NCBI RefSeq assembly: GCF_034661235.1
Contig: NZ_CP141059.1
Location: 4,339,501 to 4,403,500 of the forward strand
DNA from: Nocardioides bizhenqiangii
GTDB lineage: Bacteria > Actinomycetota > Actinomycetes > Propionibacteriales > Nocardioidaceae
Reading direction: 5' to 3'
Length of the DNA: 64,000 nucleotides
Both the position numbers and the translations under genes were made by a program. Below the pieces are notes generated by a model. That model saw only the letters and a program-made list of their open reading frames with translations, was not told the DNA's origin and ran no database searches. Below, in pieces: positions 1-7,966 of the stretch (position 1 is the first letter of the stretch; every line of letters begins with the position of its first letter).

Positions 1-1006
1 AGTGGGCGTCCGCCATCGCACGCAGGTAGTCGCGCTCGCCCGGCGTCGCGCGGTCATAGCGCGACCCGAAGAACCCGACGGCGAGCTCGCGCTCGGCCTC
101 GGGAGCGGCGACCGCGACGTCGTCCGCGCTGATCGGCGAGCGCGGCGCCAGGTCCCACACCGCCTTGCCGTAGGCCTGGATGAAGTAGGGATAGCCACCG
201 GTCGCGTCGTACAGCGCGGCCAGCGCGGCGTCGTCGTACTCGGCGTCCTCCTCGGCCGCCGGCGCCGCCAGCGCCCGGTCGGCGGCCTCGCGGCTCAGCC
301 GGTCGATCCGCTGGTAGGAGAAGAGCCGCTCGGAGTAGGACTTCGACGCCGAGAGGACCGCGGGCAGGTGCGGGAGCCCCGCGCCGACCACGATGACCGG
401 CAGGCCGCTCTGGCTGAGCTCGTGACAGGCGGCGCAGAGCGCCGACACGTCGGCCGCGCCGACGTCCTGCATCTCGTCGATGAAGACCGCGACCCCGAGG
501 CCCTTGTCGGCCGCGAGGCCGCCCACGTCGGAGAGCAGCTCGACCAGGTCGATCTCGATGTCCCCGGAATCGGCGCGGCCGCGCACCGCCGGCACCGCGA
601 TGCCGGGGCTCCACCTGTCCTTGAGCTTCGCGTCGGCGCCGGCCTCGCGCTCGGCGAAGGAGCGGATGACGCCGAGCACGTGATCGACCTCGTCCGGGTT
701 GGGGTGGCCGAGCTCCCGGACCGCCTGGTGGAGAGCCCCGGACAGCGGACGCCGCAGCGACTGGTCGGGGCGCGCCTCCAGCTTGCCGGTGCCCCACCCC
801 TTGCGGACCGCGGCCGAGCGCAGCGCGTTGAGGAGCACCGTCTTGCCGACACCACGCAGCCCGGTGAGGACGAGCGACCGCTCGGGGCGACCGCGGGCGA
901 CCCGCTCGAGCACCACGTCGAACGCGGTGAGCTGCTCGTCGCGGCCGGCGAGCTCGGGCGGCCGCTGGCCGGCGCCGGGCGCGTAGGGATTCCGGATCGG
1001 GTCCAC
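1..1006 (-). CDS. AAA-family ATPase (AAA_16-like), 3' end outside window
   Basis: The frame opens at a GTG at 1006 and runs off the left edge after about 335 codons, so the C-terminus is missing. The protein begins MDPIRNPYAP and carries a Walker A motif GLRGVGKT at residues 49-56. A Walker B-like stretch VFIDEMQ lies near residue 174, followed by VIVVGAGLPHLP and GGYPYFIQAYG, which resemble STAND/AAA_16 P-loop ATPases. The family often acts as a stand-alone regulatory or chaperone-like ATPase; the substrate cannot be inferred. An imperfect inverted repeat (GGGGTGTCTA at 1021-1030, TAGACCCC at 1041-1048) sits just upstream and may be its operator. The ATPase call is firm and the role unknown. 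Confidence 0.85.
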   Translation of the reverse strand, partial: MDPIRNPYAPGAGQRPPELAGRDEQLTAFDVVLERVARGRPERSLVLTGLRGVGKTVLLNALRSAAVRKGWGTGKLEARPDQSLRRPLSGALHQAVRELGHPNPDEVDHVLGVIRSFAEREAGADAKLKDRWSPGIAVPAVRGRADSGDIEIDLVELLSDVGGLAADKGLGVAVFIDEMQDVGAADVSALCAACHELSQSGLPVIVVGAGLPHLPAVLSASKSYSERLFSYQRIDRLSREAADRALAAPAAEEDAEYDDAALAALYDATGGYPYFIQAYGKAVWDLAPRSPISADDVAVAAPEAERELAVGFFGSRYDRATPGERDYLRAMADAH

Positions 1007-1077
1007 GATCGGACCGTATCGGGGTGTCTAGCCGGATCCTTAGACCCCGCTAGCGTGTCGCAGCGCTCTCAGCGGGT

Positions 1078-1335
1078 TCAGCCGACGTGACCCAGCGGCG
1101 GTTGCGCCGGAGTCCCGTTCCGGCGCCGGAGTGCCTCCACGAGGGTGTCGATCACGTCCGGGACGTCGGCGCCGGCGAGCCGGAAGCTCCCGGTGCACAC
1201 GTTGTCGCGCCACAGCGAGACGACGACGAGGTCGGCCTCCTCGTGCCAGCTCACCCGCAGCGCGCGGTCGTCACCGCGGGCGTCGAAGAAGATCGAGCCC
1301 GTCCGGGGCAGCGGACGCACGGCGGCCATCGCCAC
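1078..1335 (-). CDS. Small conserved hypothetical protein
   Basis: This is an 85-residue soluble protein read from a GTG at 1335; an in-frame ATG at 1329 is an equally possible start. It contains GSIFFDARGDDRALRVSW and LVVVSLWRDNVCTGSFRL, an alternating hydrophobic pattern suggesting a small beta-sheet domain, then a C-terminal helix VIDTLVEALRRR. There is no signal peptide or membrane segment. It lies upstream of the AAA ATPase on the same strand with about 70 bases between them. No function can be assigned. The codon pattern and lack of a better overlapping frame make it a likely real gene. Confidence 0.65.
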   Translation of the reverse strand: MAMAAVRPLPRTGSIFFDARGDDRALRVSWHEEADLVVVSLWRDNVCTGSFRLAGADVPDVIDTLVEALRRRNGTPAQPPLGHVG

Positions 1336-1389
1336 ATCATGCGCCGATCGGCCGTGCCTGTCACTAGCCCAGCAGCGGCCCGCGGCGGA

Positions 1390-2193
1390 TCAGGCGGTCC
1401 GGTTGCCCGGGTCGATGACATCCCCCTCGGGCGGCCGCCGGATCGATGCGCCGGTGTCCTTGTCGACCAGGGTCACGTCGAAAGGCTGGTCAGAGCTGAT
1501 GCCGATCCGTCGGAGGACGACCGGGTCCCCGACTGCGGAGATGTACATCTTGTGAGTGCCGCCACCGGTCGCCCCGCACTGGATGATCCGCGCCGGCGTG
1601 CCGTCGACCTCACCACTCTCCACCCCGTTGAAGCAGGTGTCCATGTTCGCCGCGGTACCGAGGCTGCCGTGGTAGCAGTCCTCCCCGATCGGCGATTGCT
1701 CGTCAGGCACCGCCAGCCACTTGCCGACGAGCTCCGGCACCACCGAGGCCGGCACGCCGATGGCGGACCACCACCGCGGATTGCCCTTGACGAAGGTGTG
1801 GCCCTCGACGACGCGCATGGTGAGCCCTCCGAGGTCGGGTGCGTCGAGCGTCATCTCGCACGTGTCGTCGGCGAGGATGGTCATCCGTCCCGGCCCCTCG
1901 ATCGTCTCGTCGGGGAGCCACACGGAGAGGGTGCCCTCGTACACGACGTCGTCAAGGTCTCGCATCGCCTCGGCGGCGAGCTCGAGCGCGTCCGAGGTCG
2001 ACAGATCCATGACCTCGTTGGTCCGCGCCTCCTCCGGCGGTGCGGGCAGGTCACCGTCACCGCCGTCACCGCCGTCAGCCCCGTCACCCCCGCCGCAGCC
2101 GGTGAGCGACGCGACAAGACCGACCACCACGAGCGCTGCGCGGCGCCGTCGTCGTGCACTCACGGGGTCCCCATGCTTCCCAGACCGGGCCAC
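1390..2193 (-). CDS. Secreted lipoprotein, LppX/LprG-like in outline
   Basis: The 267-residue product starts with charged residues, then a hydrophobic segment AALVVVGLVASLTGCGGG ending in a lipobox (LTGC), so the Cys should be lipidated and the protein anchored outside the membrane. A Gly/Asp/Pro linker follows, then a roughly 200-residue domain with sequences such as DDVVYEGTLSVWLPDE and RMTILADDTCEMTLDAP, reminiscent of actinobacterial LppX/LprG-type lipoproteins. Several Cys in the mature part could form disulfides. A start at the internal GTG (residue 11, VSARRRRR) would give a more typical short n-region. Function unknown; it is divergent from the Fpg/Nei gene. Confidence 0.75.
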   Translation of the reverse strand: MARSGKHGDPVSARRRRRAALVVVGLVASLTGCGGGDGADGGDGGDGDLPAPPEEARTNEVMDLSTSDALELAAEAMRDLDDVVYEGTLSVWLPDETIEGPGRMTILADDTCEMTLDAPDLGGLTMRVVEGHTFVKGNPRWWSAIGVPASVVPELVGKWLAVPDEQSPIGEDCYHGSLGTAANMDTCFNGVESGEVDGTPARIIQCGATGGGTHKMYISAVGDPVVLRRIGISSDQPFDVTLVDKDTGASIRRPPEGDVIDPGNRTA

Positions 2194-2268
2194 TCACCCG
2201 GGGTATCGGCATCGTGCCACGGATCTCTGCCAGCGCATGCAGGTATTGCCCTCCTCTACGCTGGCACC

Positions 2269-3147
2269 GTGCCTGAGCTGCCCGAGGTCGAGGCGCTGGC
2301 CCTGGATCTCCGCGGCCGGCTGGCCGGTCGTGCGATCACCGAGGTCCACATCGCGGCGTTCAGCGCGCTGAAGACCTACGACCCGCCGCTGTCGGCGGTC
2401 GAGGGCGCCCTCGTCGACGACGTACGACGGCACGGCAAGTTCCTCGACATCGAGGCCAGCGGCCTGCACCTCGTGTTCCACCTGGCGCGGGCCGGCTGGG
2501 TCCGGTGGCGCGACGAGGTGCCGGCGATCCCGCCCAAGCCCAGCACCAAGTCGACGCTCGCGGTGCGGGTCGTGCTCGACGAGGTGGACGGGCTGACGTC
2601 GGGGCTCGACGTCACCGAGGCCGGCACCCGGAAGTCGCTCGCGCTCTACCTGGTCCGCTCCCCCGCGGACGTCGCGGGCATCGCCCGGCTCGGCCCCGAC
2701 CCGCTCGACGACGCCTTCACGCGCGAGGCGCTGGCAGCGATCCTGCAGTCCGAGGGGCGCAAGCAGATCAAGGGCGTGCTCCGCCACCAGGGCACCATCG
2801 CCGGCATCGGCAACGCCTACTCCGACGAGATCCTGCACGCCGCGCGGATGAGTCCGTTCAAGCCGGCCAACAGCCTCACCGAGGACGAGCTCGCGACGCT
2901 GTACGCCGCGGTCAAGGACACCTTGGGGGACGCGGTCGACCGGTCCCGCGGACTGGCCGCGAGTGAGCTGAAGGCCGAGAAGAAGTCGAACCTCGCCGTG
3001 CACGGGCGCACCGGTCAGGCATGCCCGGTCTGCGGTGACACCGTGCGCGAGGTCTCGTTCGCCGACTCGAGCCTGCAGTACTGCCCGACCTGCCAGACCG
3101 GCGGCAAACCGCTGGCGGACCGCCGGATGAGCAAGCTCCTCAAGTGA
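2269..3147 (+). CDS. Fpg/Nei-family DNA glycosylase/AP lyase
   Basis: The 292-residue enzyme starts at a GTG encoding MPELPEVEA; the N-terminal Pro-Glu is the catalytic pair of the Fpg/Nei family, which fixes the start exactly. Lys57 in RRHGKFLDI matches the conserved beta-hairpin lysine. A helix-two-turn-helix lies in KQIKGVLRHQGTIAGIGNAY, and a C-terminal zinc finger has Cys252, 255, 272 and 275 (CX2CX16CX2C). These enzymes excise oxidised bases and nick the abasic site during base-excision repair. The tail after the finger (QTGGKPLADRRMSKLLK) is longer than in E. coli Fpg. Whether it prefers 8-oxoguanine (Fpg) or pyrimidines (Nei) cannot be told from sequence. A rhodanese gene follows 31 bases downstream. 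Confidence 0.93.
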   Translation: MPELPEVEALALDLRGRLAGRAITEVHIAAFSALKTYDPPLSAVEGALVDDVRRHGKFLDIEASGLHLVFHLARAGWVRWRDEVPAIPPKPSTKSTLAVRVVLDEVDGLTSGLDVTEAGTRKSLALYLVRSPADVAGIARLGPDPLDDAFTREALAAILQSEGRKQIKGVLRHQGTIAGIGNAYSDEILHAARMSPFKPANSLTEDELATLYAAVKDTLGDAVDRSRGLAASELKAEKKSNLAVHGRTGQACPVCGDTVREVSFADSSLQYCPTCQTGGKPLADRRMSKLLK

Positions 3148-3178
3148 GGCTGACAACGATGAAGGACGGCCTGACCCG

Positions 3179-3514
3179 ATGAACGGCATCCCGACCGTCG
3201 CGATCGAGGCCGTGCCCGACCCGCTGCCCGACGACCTCGCCGTGCTCGACGTACGCGAGCAGTTCGAGTGGGACGCCGGCCACATCGACGGCGCGCTGCA
3301 CATCCCGATGATGGAGCTGCCCGACCGGCTCGGTGAGCTCCCCGACGCGCACACGCTCGTGGTGTGCAAGGTCGGCAGCCGCTCGGCGCAGGTCGCTGGC
3401 TACCTCGCCCACCAGGGCTACGACGTCGTCAACCTGGCCGGCGGGCTCTACGACTGGCAGGCGGCCGGCCGGGCTCTCGTGAGCGAGTCCGGGACGCCGC
3501 CGTACGTCGCCTGA
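3179..3514 (+). CDS. Single-domain rhodanese-like protein
   Basis: The 111-residue protein is a single rhodanese domain. DVREQFEWDAGHIDGALHIP (residues 24-43) is the CDC25/rhodanese entry motif, and the active-site loop is VCKVGSRS with the persulfide-forming Cys63. The C-terminal NLAGGLYDWQAAG is the usual family ending. Such proteins carry sulfane sulfur for thiolation or detoxification in the cytoplasm. It begins 31 bases after the glycosylase stop, behind the purine-rich GAAGGACGG, so the two may be co-transcribed; a functional link is not obvious. Confidence 0.92.
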   Translation: MNGIPTVAIEAVPDPLPDDLAVLDVREQFEWDAGHIDGALHIPMMELPDRLGELPDAHTLVVCKVGSRSAQVAGYLAHQGYDVVNLAGGLYDWQAAGRALVSESGTPPYVA

Positions 3515-3523
3515 CCGCGGCGG

Positions 3524-4081
3524 TCAGACCGGGCAGTTCGTCCGGAGCCAGTCGGCCGCGGCGTCGACGTCGTCGCGCTCCTGCTCGCTGAAATCGCGTT
3601 CGACGGCCTCGATCTCGGCATACGTGGGCCGGTTCGGGAGCGCCAGGATCCGCACCGCCAGCGCCTCGATCCCGCGCCAGGCCCCGGGAGGCATGCCCCG
3701 CGGCCGCTCGAGGTCCGGCACCCGCGCGGCGAACTCCTTCATCACCGGGGCGAGCTCAGCGGCGACGTCGTCGGGGTCGGCCCCGCTGAAGCCGGTGTTC
3801 TTGATGGCCCTGACCATGATGGCGTACGGCGCGCACACCGCCGCCACCGCGGCGGGCAGATCGGACGGGGTGCTGGTCGGCTCGTCGGTCTCCGCATCGG
3901 TGGGCTCGTCGGTCGGAGCGCTCGTCGACTCGTCCGGCCCGGTCGCGGTGACGGTCGGCCCGCCGTCCTCGACGTCGGTGCCGGAGGAGCAGGCACCAGT
4001 CACCGCGGTCACAGGGACCAGCAACAGCAGCGGGACGAGGGTCGCAAGCGGCGAACGGAGGGCTGAGCGCATCAGTGCCAT
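3524..4081 (-). CDS. Putative lipoprotein with Thr/Glu/Pro-rich linker
   Basis: The 185-residue product has a long signal peptide (MALMRSALRS then LATLVPLLLLVPVTAVTGAC) ending in a lipobox with Cys at about residue 31. A low-complexity linker rich in Thr, Glu, Asp and Pro (to about residue 75) leads into a helical domain with two Cys (AAVCAPYAIM and WLRTNCPV) likely paired outside the cell. It is convergent with the rhodanese gene, the two stops lying 9 bases apart. No family is recognised. It heads away from two further small lipoproteins, and the general plan (lipobox, acidic linker, small helical domain) is shared with them. Confidence 0.72.
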   Translation of the reverse strand: MALMRSALRSPLATLVPLLLLVPVTAVTGACSSGTDVEDGGPTVTATGPDESTSAPTDEPTDAETDEPTSTPSDLPAAVAAVCAPYAIMVRAIKNTGFSGADPDDVAAELAPVMKEFAARVPDLERPRGMPPGAWRGIEALAVRILALPNRPTYAEIEAVERDFSEQERDDVDAAADWLRTNCPV

Positions 4082-4109
4082 CGTGGCACGCCGCTCAACA
4101 CCGGGCGGC

Positions 4110-4607
4110 TCAGGAGATCGACGGCTCCGGCTCGTCGGGTGTCCCGATGTCGGTCTCGTCGGGACAGGTCTCCGTCTCGTAGGCGCGGTAGGCCTCGACC
4201 TTCTCCTTGTCGGCGTCGGAGAGGCCCGCCAGGAGAGGGTCCTCCTCGCCCTCGACGGCGATGTCGTCCGCCTCCAGGTCGTCGACGGCGTCGAGCTGGA
4301 TCTCGAAGCCGTCGCGGGCGTCGTCCGGGATGTCCTCGGGGGTGCCGACCTCCCTCAGGTCGTCGGCGATCGCCTGGATCGCGTCGACGATCTCCTGGTC
4401 CTCGGAGTCCGCATCCAGGTCCTCGAAGTACGCAGGGTCGTTGATGACCTCGCAGTAGTCCGCCTGCGACGCGTCGGTCGGCGGCCCGTCGTCGCCGGGC
4501 GAGTCCCCGGAGTCCCCGGAGTCTCCGCCGCAGGCGCCGAGGGAGAACGCGAGCACGGCAACGCAGCCTGCTGCGACGTTCCGGGCTGAGCGGGTGCGGC
4601 GGGTCAT
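4110..4607 (-). CDS. Small acidic lipoprotein, tandem paralogue A
   Basis: The start is taken at ATG 4607 (MTRRTRSARNVAAG), behind a clear ribosome site GGAAGGA; an upstream in-frame start would add an unlikely Arg-rich extension. The 165-residue product has a lipobox (LGAC) and a Gly/Asp/Ser linker. Its acidic helical domain contains YCEVIND, GTPEDIPDDARDGFEIQLDA and a late Cys (ETCPDE). The core GTPEDIPxDAR is nearly identical to that of the neighbour at 4677-5090, so the two are tandem duplicates. Function unknown; exported, membrane-anchored. Confidence 0.75.
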   Translation of the reverse strand: MTRRTRSARNVAAGCVAVLAFSLGACGGDSGDSGDSPGDDGPPTDASQADYCEVINDPAYFEDLDADSEDQEIVDAIQAIADDLREVGTPEDIPDDARDGFEIQLDAVDDLEADDIAVEGEEDPLLAGLSDADKEKVEAYRAYETETCPDETDIGTPDEPEPSIS

Positions 4608-4676
4608 GCCGGAGTCCTTCCGGTGGGCAGCGCGGCCGGCCCCGGTCGGGGCCGGCCGCACAGGAGAGCGGTCAGG

Positions 4677-5090
4677 TCACTCGGTCGTGAGCTCTTCCGT
4701 CGGGAGGTCCTCGGTAGGAACGTCTGCGCCACCGCAGGTCTCCGCGACGTACGTGCCGTAAGCCGTGAACTGCTCCTCCTCCTCGCTGGACAGGTCGTCG
4801 AGGAAGTCTTCGTTCTCCAGGTCGTCCTCGTCGACGTCCTTCGCGATGTCGACCAGGAGCTCGAATCCCTCCCGGGCGTCCTCGGGGATGTCCTCAGGCG
4901 TGCCGGTCTCCTCGGCGTCGTCGGCCCAGTCGTGGATGGCGTCGACATCGGCATCAGCGGGGATGCTGTTGGCAACCTCGCAGAAGTCCTCTTCCGAGGC
5001 GTCGTCGGGAGCTCCGCCGCAAGCGGTGAGGGAGAACGCGAGGAGCACGGCCGCGCCGGCAGCGCCGGTAGCGCGCTTGATCCTGGTCAT
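4677..5090 (-). CDS. Small acidic lipoprotein, tandem paralogue B
   Basis: The 137-residue product starts at ATG 5090 behind AAAGGAAA. The signal peptide MTRIKRATGAAGAAVLLAFS leads to the lipobox LTAC. The mature part is strongly acidic, with DFCEVANSIP, GTPEDIPEDAREGFELLVDI and a final Cys in AETCGGAD. Compared with the gene at 4110-4607 it keeps both Cys, the GTPEDIPxDARxGFE core and the charged helices but is about 28 residues shorter. The pair probably arose by local duplication. Role unknown. Confidence 0.76.
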   Translation of the reverse strand: MTRIKRATGAAGAAVLLAFSLTACGGAPDDASEEDFCEVANSIPADADVDAIHDWADDAEETGTPEDIPEDAREGFELLVDIAKDVDEDDLENEDFLDDLSSEEEEQFTAYGTYVAETCGGADVPTEDLPTEELTTE

Positions 5091-5174
5091 GCGGGTTTCC
5101 TTTCGAGGGGACGCGGTGCCGCGTGCACCGGGTCGGAGACAGCGACCGAACCGAGTCGGCCCGCAACACGCAGA

Positions 5175-5951
5175 CTATTGATGCCCACCGGTCGCCGGAA
5201 GGCTTTCTCCCCCACCGGCGAGTTGCGCAAACGCGGCGGGGAGCGGAACGCCCAGCAAACCGGGCAGCTGCTCGAGGTACGCGCGCCGCGGGATCTCCTC
5301 CACGCCGAGGCTCTGGAGGTGCGGCGTGGACCACTGGACGTCGATCAGCCGGTCGCGCGCGTGCTCGTCGGCCAACCGCTCCACCAGCGCGACGAGCGCG
5401 ACCTTCGACGCGTCCCGCACGCGGTAGAACATCGACTCCCCGGCGAACAGCCCCCCGATCGCCACGCCGTACAGACCGCCGGCAAGCCGGCCGTCCTGCC
5501 ACGCCTCGACCGAGTGCGCCCAGCCGAGGCGGTGGAGCTCGCCGTACGCCGCGCGGATCTCCGCATCGATCCAGGCGCCGGGGCGGCGAGGGTCACCGCA
5601 CGCGGCGACCACCTCGTCGAAGACGGTGTCGACGCGGATCTCGAAGTCCCGCACCGCCCGCCGGAGCGAACGCGAGACCCGCAGCCGGTCGAGCCTCAGC
5701 ACGCCGCGGTCAGCGGGACACCACCAACCCACCGCCGGCGGGGTGCGGGACCGGAGCCGGAGTCGCGGCGGCTCCGGCATCGGAAAGGTCCCCCGACGAT
5801 AGGCAGCCAGCACCGTGCCGGGAGCGAGATCGGCGCCGACCGCGACCAGGTCGTCGTCGGTCTCGAGCGCGGCCAGCTGCTCGCGGGAGGGGAGCTCCCA
5901 CGGCGTCGGCGGCGGCTCGACCGGCCCCGGTCGATCGTTCGGGTGGTCCAT
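5175..5951 (-). CDS. aat: Leucyl/phenylalanyl-tRNA--protein transferase
   Basis: The 258-residue protein starts at ATG 5951 (MDHPNDRPG). Aat transfers Leu or Phe from tRNA to the N-terminal Lys/Arg of proteins, marking them for ClpS/ClpAP-type degradation in the cytoplasm. Family hallmarks are YRRGTFPMPEPP, WWCPADRGVLRLDRLRVSRS, GAWIDAEIRAAYGELHRLG, AHSVEAWQDGRLAGGLYGVA and GGLFAGESMFYRVRDASKVAL. They span residues ~50-200 in the expected order, and the length fits the family. It appears monocistronic. Confidence 0.93.
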   Translation of the reverse strand: MDHPNDRPGPVEPPPTPWELPSREQLAALETDDDLVAVGADLAPGTVLAAYRRGTFPMPEPPRLRLRSRTPPAVGWWCPADRGVLRLDRLRVSRSLRRAVRDFEIRVDTVFDEVVAACGDPRRPGAWIDAEIRAAYGELHRLGWAHSVEAWQDGRLAGGLYGVAIGGLFAGESMFYRVRDASKVALVALVERLADEHARDRLIDVQWSTPHLQSLGVEEIPRRAYLEQLPGLLGVPLPAAFAQLAGGGESLPATGGHQ

Positions 5952-6011
5952 CGAGGTGACGGTACGACGTCCCCCGGAGCCGGGCTCAGGCGGCACGCCT
6001 ACGCTTGAGGC

Positions 6012-6710
6012 ATGGCAAGCGTCAAGCGCGCACTGGCGGGCCAGGCAGCCCGCGTCGTCGTACCGAGGTTCCCCGCGCTCGCACCGGGCGTCACCTCCTC
6101 GTTCGTGCGCGAGGCGCTGCACCGAGCGATCGTCGGTGTCGGACCACTGGCGCCGGCAGCGGAGGCGGCCGAGGCGCAGCTGCGCGAGCAGCACGGACAG
6201 GTCGACAAGGCCGTCCACGAGGTGATCGAGAACCACGTCGGGTACGCCAGCGTCGGAGGGCTGCTCGCCAACGTCGGCGGGCTCGTCACGGCCGCCGTGC
6301 TGACGCCGGCGAACATCAGCGGGCTGGCGCTGATCCAGTGCCGGATGATCGCGGGCATCGCCCACCTGCGGGGCTACGACCTCGACGACCCGCGGGTCCG
6401 CAACGCGATCCTGGTGACCATCCTCGGTGAGGACATGGTGAAGAAGATGGTGAGGAAGATGGAGCTGCCGGCACCGCCGATGGCGCTGGCGCTGGCGCCG
6501 TCCCACGACCCCGCGCTCGACCAGGCCATCACCAGCGCCGTCGCCAGCGACCTGATCGGCCGGGTGCTCGGCAAGCAGATCGCCACGAACATCGGCAGGC
6601 GGGTCCCCGTCGTCGGCGGCGTCGTCGGCGCCGGCGTCGACGGCTACGGCACCTGGAAGGTCGGCCGGTACGCCGCCCGCGAGTTCCTTCAGCGCCGGGG
6701 GACCGCCTGA
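6012..6710 (+). CDS. EcsC-family protein
   Basis: The 232-residue protein has a central segment GGLVTAAVLTPANISGLALI followed by QCRMIAGIAHLRGYDLDDPR and ILGEDMVKKMVRKME, the pattern of EcsC-domain proteins. It also has a Gly-rich hydrophobic stretch near the C-terminus (RRVPVVGGVVGAGVDGYGTW). The hydrophobic segments suggest peripheral or partial membrane association. EcsC was named after a Bacillus ABC-transporter accessory gene; its molecular role is unsettled. It is divergent from aat, with about 60 bases between the two starts, and a REP-like element follows the stop. Confidence 0.75.
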   Translation: MASVKRALAGQAARVVVPRFPALAPGVTSSFVREALHRAIVGVGPLAPAAEAAEAQLREQHGQVDKAVHEVIENHVGYASVGGLLANVGGLVTAAVLTPANISGLALIQCRMIAGIAHLRGYDLDDPRVRNAILVTILGEDMVKKMVRKMELPAPPMALALAPSHDPALDQAITSAVASDLIGRVLGKQIATNIGRRVPVVGGVVGAGVDGYGTWKVGRYAAREFLQRRGTA

Positions 6711-6719
6711 GGAACGAAG

Positions 6720-6862
6720 GCGGTCGCCGAATGGCGCGAGGAACGAGCGCACCACCGACCGGCGTATCGAGACCCGGTGAGACGACCGCCCGACGGTGAG
6801 CGGCCTCAGTTGCGGCGTCTCGATACGCCCTCGCGCTGAGCGCTCGGGCTACTCGACGAGCG
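6720..6862. repeat. REP-like palindromic element, copy R1
   Basis: This intergenic block contains the 12-base inverted repeat GCGTATCGAGAC (6762-6773) and GTCTCGATACGC (6817-6828), then CCTCGCGCTGAGCGCTCGGG and CTACTCGACGAGCG. The same ordered blocks recur at 52628-52808, 54121-54270 and 62742-62874. The central 40 bases differ between copies while the arms are kept, which is typical of a mobile palindromic repeat. It sits between two convergent genes and might also act as a bidirectional terminator. Confidence 0.8.
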
Positions 6863-6868
6863 AACCAG

Positions 6869-7966
6869 TCAGGGCTCGAGGCGGCGCTTGATCTCGCGGG
6901 TGGCGCGGACGGCGAGGCCGTGGGGGTCGGGCCGACGGGCGGCCTCCGCGGTCATGCTGCCGAGCGCGCTGATCGCTGCTTGGGTGATCGCCCGGCTCCG
7001 GACCCGGTCGGGGTTGTGCCAGCGCTGGTCGGGGTCCGGCCGTTGCGGGCGGAGCTCGTCGAGGTCGCCGATCACGTCGATGCCGCTCGCCACGATCCAC
7101 TCCAGTGACCGCTCGGTGCGCTCCTCGACCCAGTCGTAGTTGTCCGGCCGGAGCGTGACCGGAGCGGAGCGGTGGTGGAAGAGGGTGCCGTCGGCGACCA
7201 TCCGGCGGAGCAGGTCGTCGTAGTCGCCCTCGCGGGCGACCTTGCGGCCGAGCGCCTGGTTGAGGTGCCGCAAGACCTGGGTCTCGGCGACGCCGAGCGA
7301 CTTGTTCGTCACCTCGCTGTCGAGCGGCGCCCAGTCGGGGTCGATCTCGAACGCCTGGCACATCCGCTTCCAGAGGGTGTCGACCTGGTCGGCGCCGTTC
7401 TGACGCCGGGCGGGTACGACGACGAGGTGGATGCGCTCCGGCGGTACGGCGACGCCCCACGCCGACAGCACGTCGGGGATGTCGAAGGCCTGCATCATGA
7501 ACGGCTTGCCCATCCGCGACCGGCGGAGGAACTTGCGGAACGACCAGGCGCGCCCCTGCTTGACGCTCTCCTGCCACGCGGCGGCCAGCTGCCGGGCCAG
7601 GTCGCGCGCGGAGTAGACGATGTGCACCTCGCTGCCGGCGAGGTCCTTCATCGCGCGCTCGATCACCTTCGAGTGCGCGGGAGCGAGGATCTCGTGGCTG
7701 ATGATCACGTTGCCGTCGAGCCGGCGGGTGCGCCGCATCAGCGCGTCCCATGCGCCTTCGGCGTGACCCGCGGCGCCACCCCAGTCCTGCTCGGTCAGGT
7801 CGAGCGCCGCGCGGAACTGGGACAGCTCCGGCCGGGAGAGCCGCGACGTCGACGGGAAGTGGACCCCGTGCTCGGCCAGGGTCTTGGTGTTCCGACCCAG
7901 CCGGGTCTGGATGTAGGTCGTCCCCGTCTTCGGAGCACCGATGTGCAGGTGGACGACCCTGGTCAT
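6869..7966 (-). CDS. Sulfotransferase-like P-loop protein
   Basis: The 365-residue protein starts at ATG 7966, which overlaps the stop of mvaB (ATGA). Its N-terminus VVHLHIGAPKTGTTYIQ holds a PAPS-type P-loop (GAPKTGTT, residues 10-17). VIISHEILAPAH and VHIVYSARDLARQLAAAWQE match the 3'-phosphate-binding region of sulfotransferase-fold enzymes (conserved Ser/Arg). The rest is typical of actinobacterial proteins of this fold. It probably transfers sulfate to a carbohydrate or lipid acceptor, but the acceptor cannot be inferred, and the coupling to HMG-CoA lyase looks incidental. The fold is likely; the reaction is inferred. Confidence 0.75.
   Translation of the reverse strand: MTRVVHLHIGAPKTGTTYIQTRLGRNTKTLAEHGVHFPSTSRLSRPELSQFRAALDLTEQDWGGAAGHAEGAWDALMRRTRRLDGNVIISHEILAPAHSKVIERAMKDLAGSEVHIVYSARDLARQLAAAWQESVKQGRAWSFRKFLRRSRMGKPFMMQAFDIPDVLSAWGVAVPPERIHLVVVPARRQNGADQVDTLWKRMCQAFEIDPDWAPLDSEVTNKSLGVAETQVLRHLNQALGRKVAREGDYDDLLRRMVADGTLFHHRSAPVTLRPDNYDWVEERTERSLEWIVASGIDVIGDLDELRPQRPDPDQRWHNPDRVRSRAITQAAISALGSMTAEAARRPDPHGLAVRATREIKRRLEP

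Noticed and set aside
1021..1048. Operator or terminator between the small hypothetical and the AAA ATPase
   Set aside because: The inverted repeat GGGGTGTCTA/TAGACCCC is interrupted and unique in the window; it is mentioned with the gene but not called as a feature.
2..1090. Plus-strand open frame at the left edge
   Set aside because: It is the shadow of the AAA ATPase, whose Walker motifs are on the minus strand.
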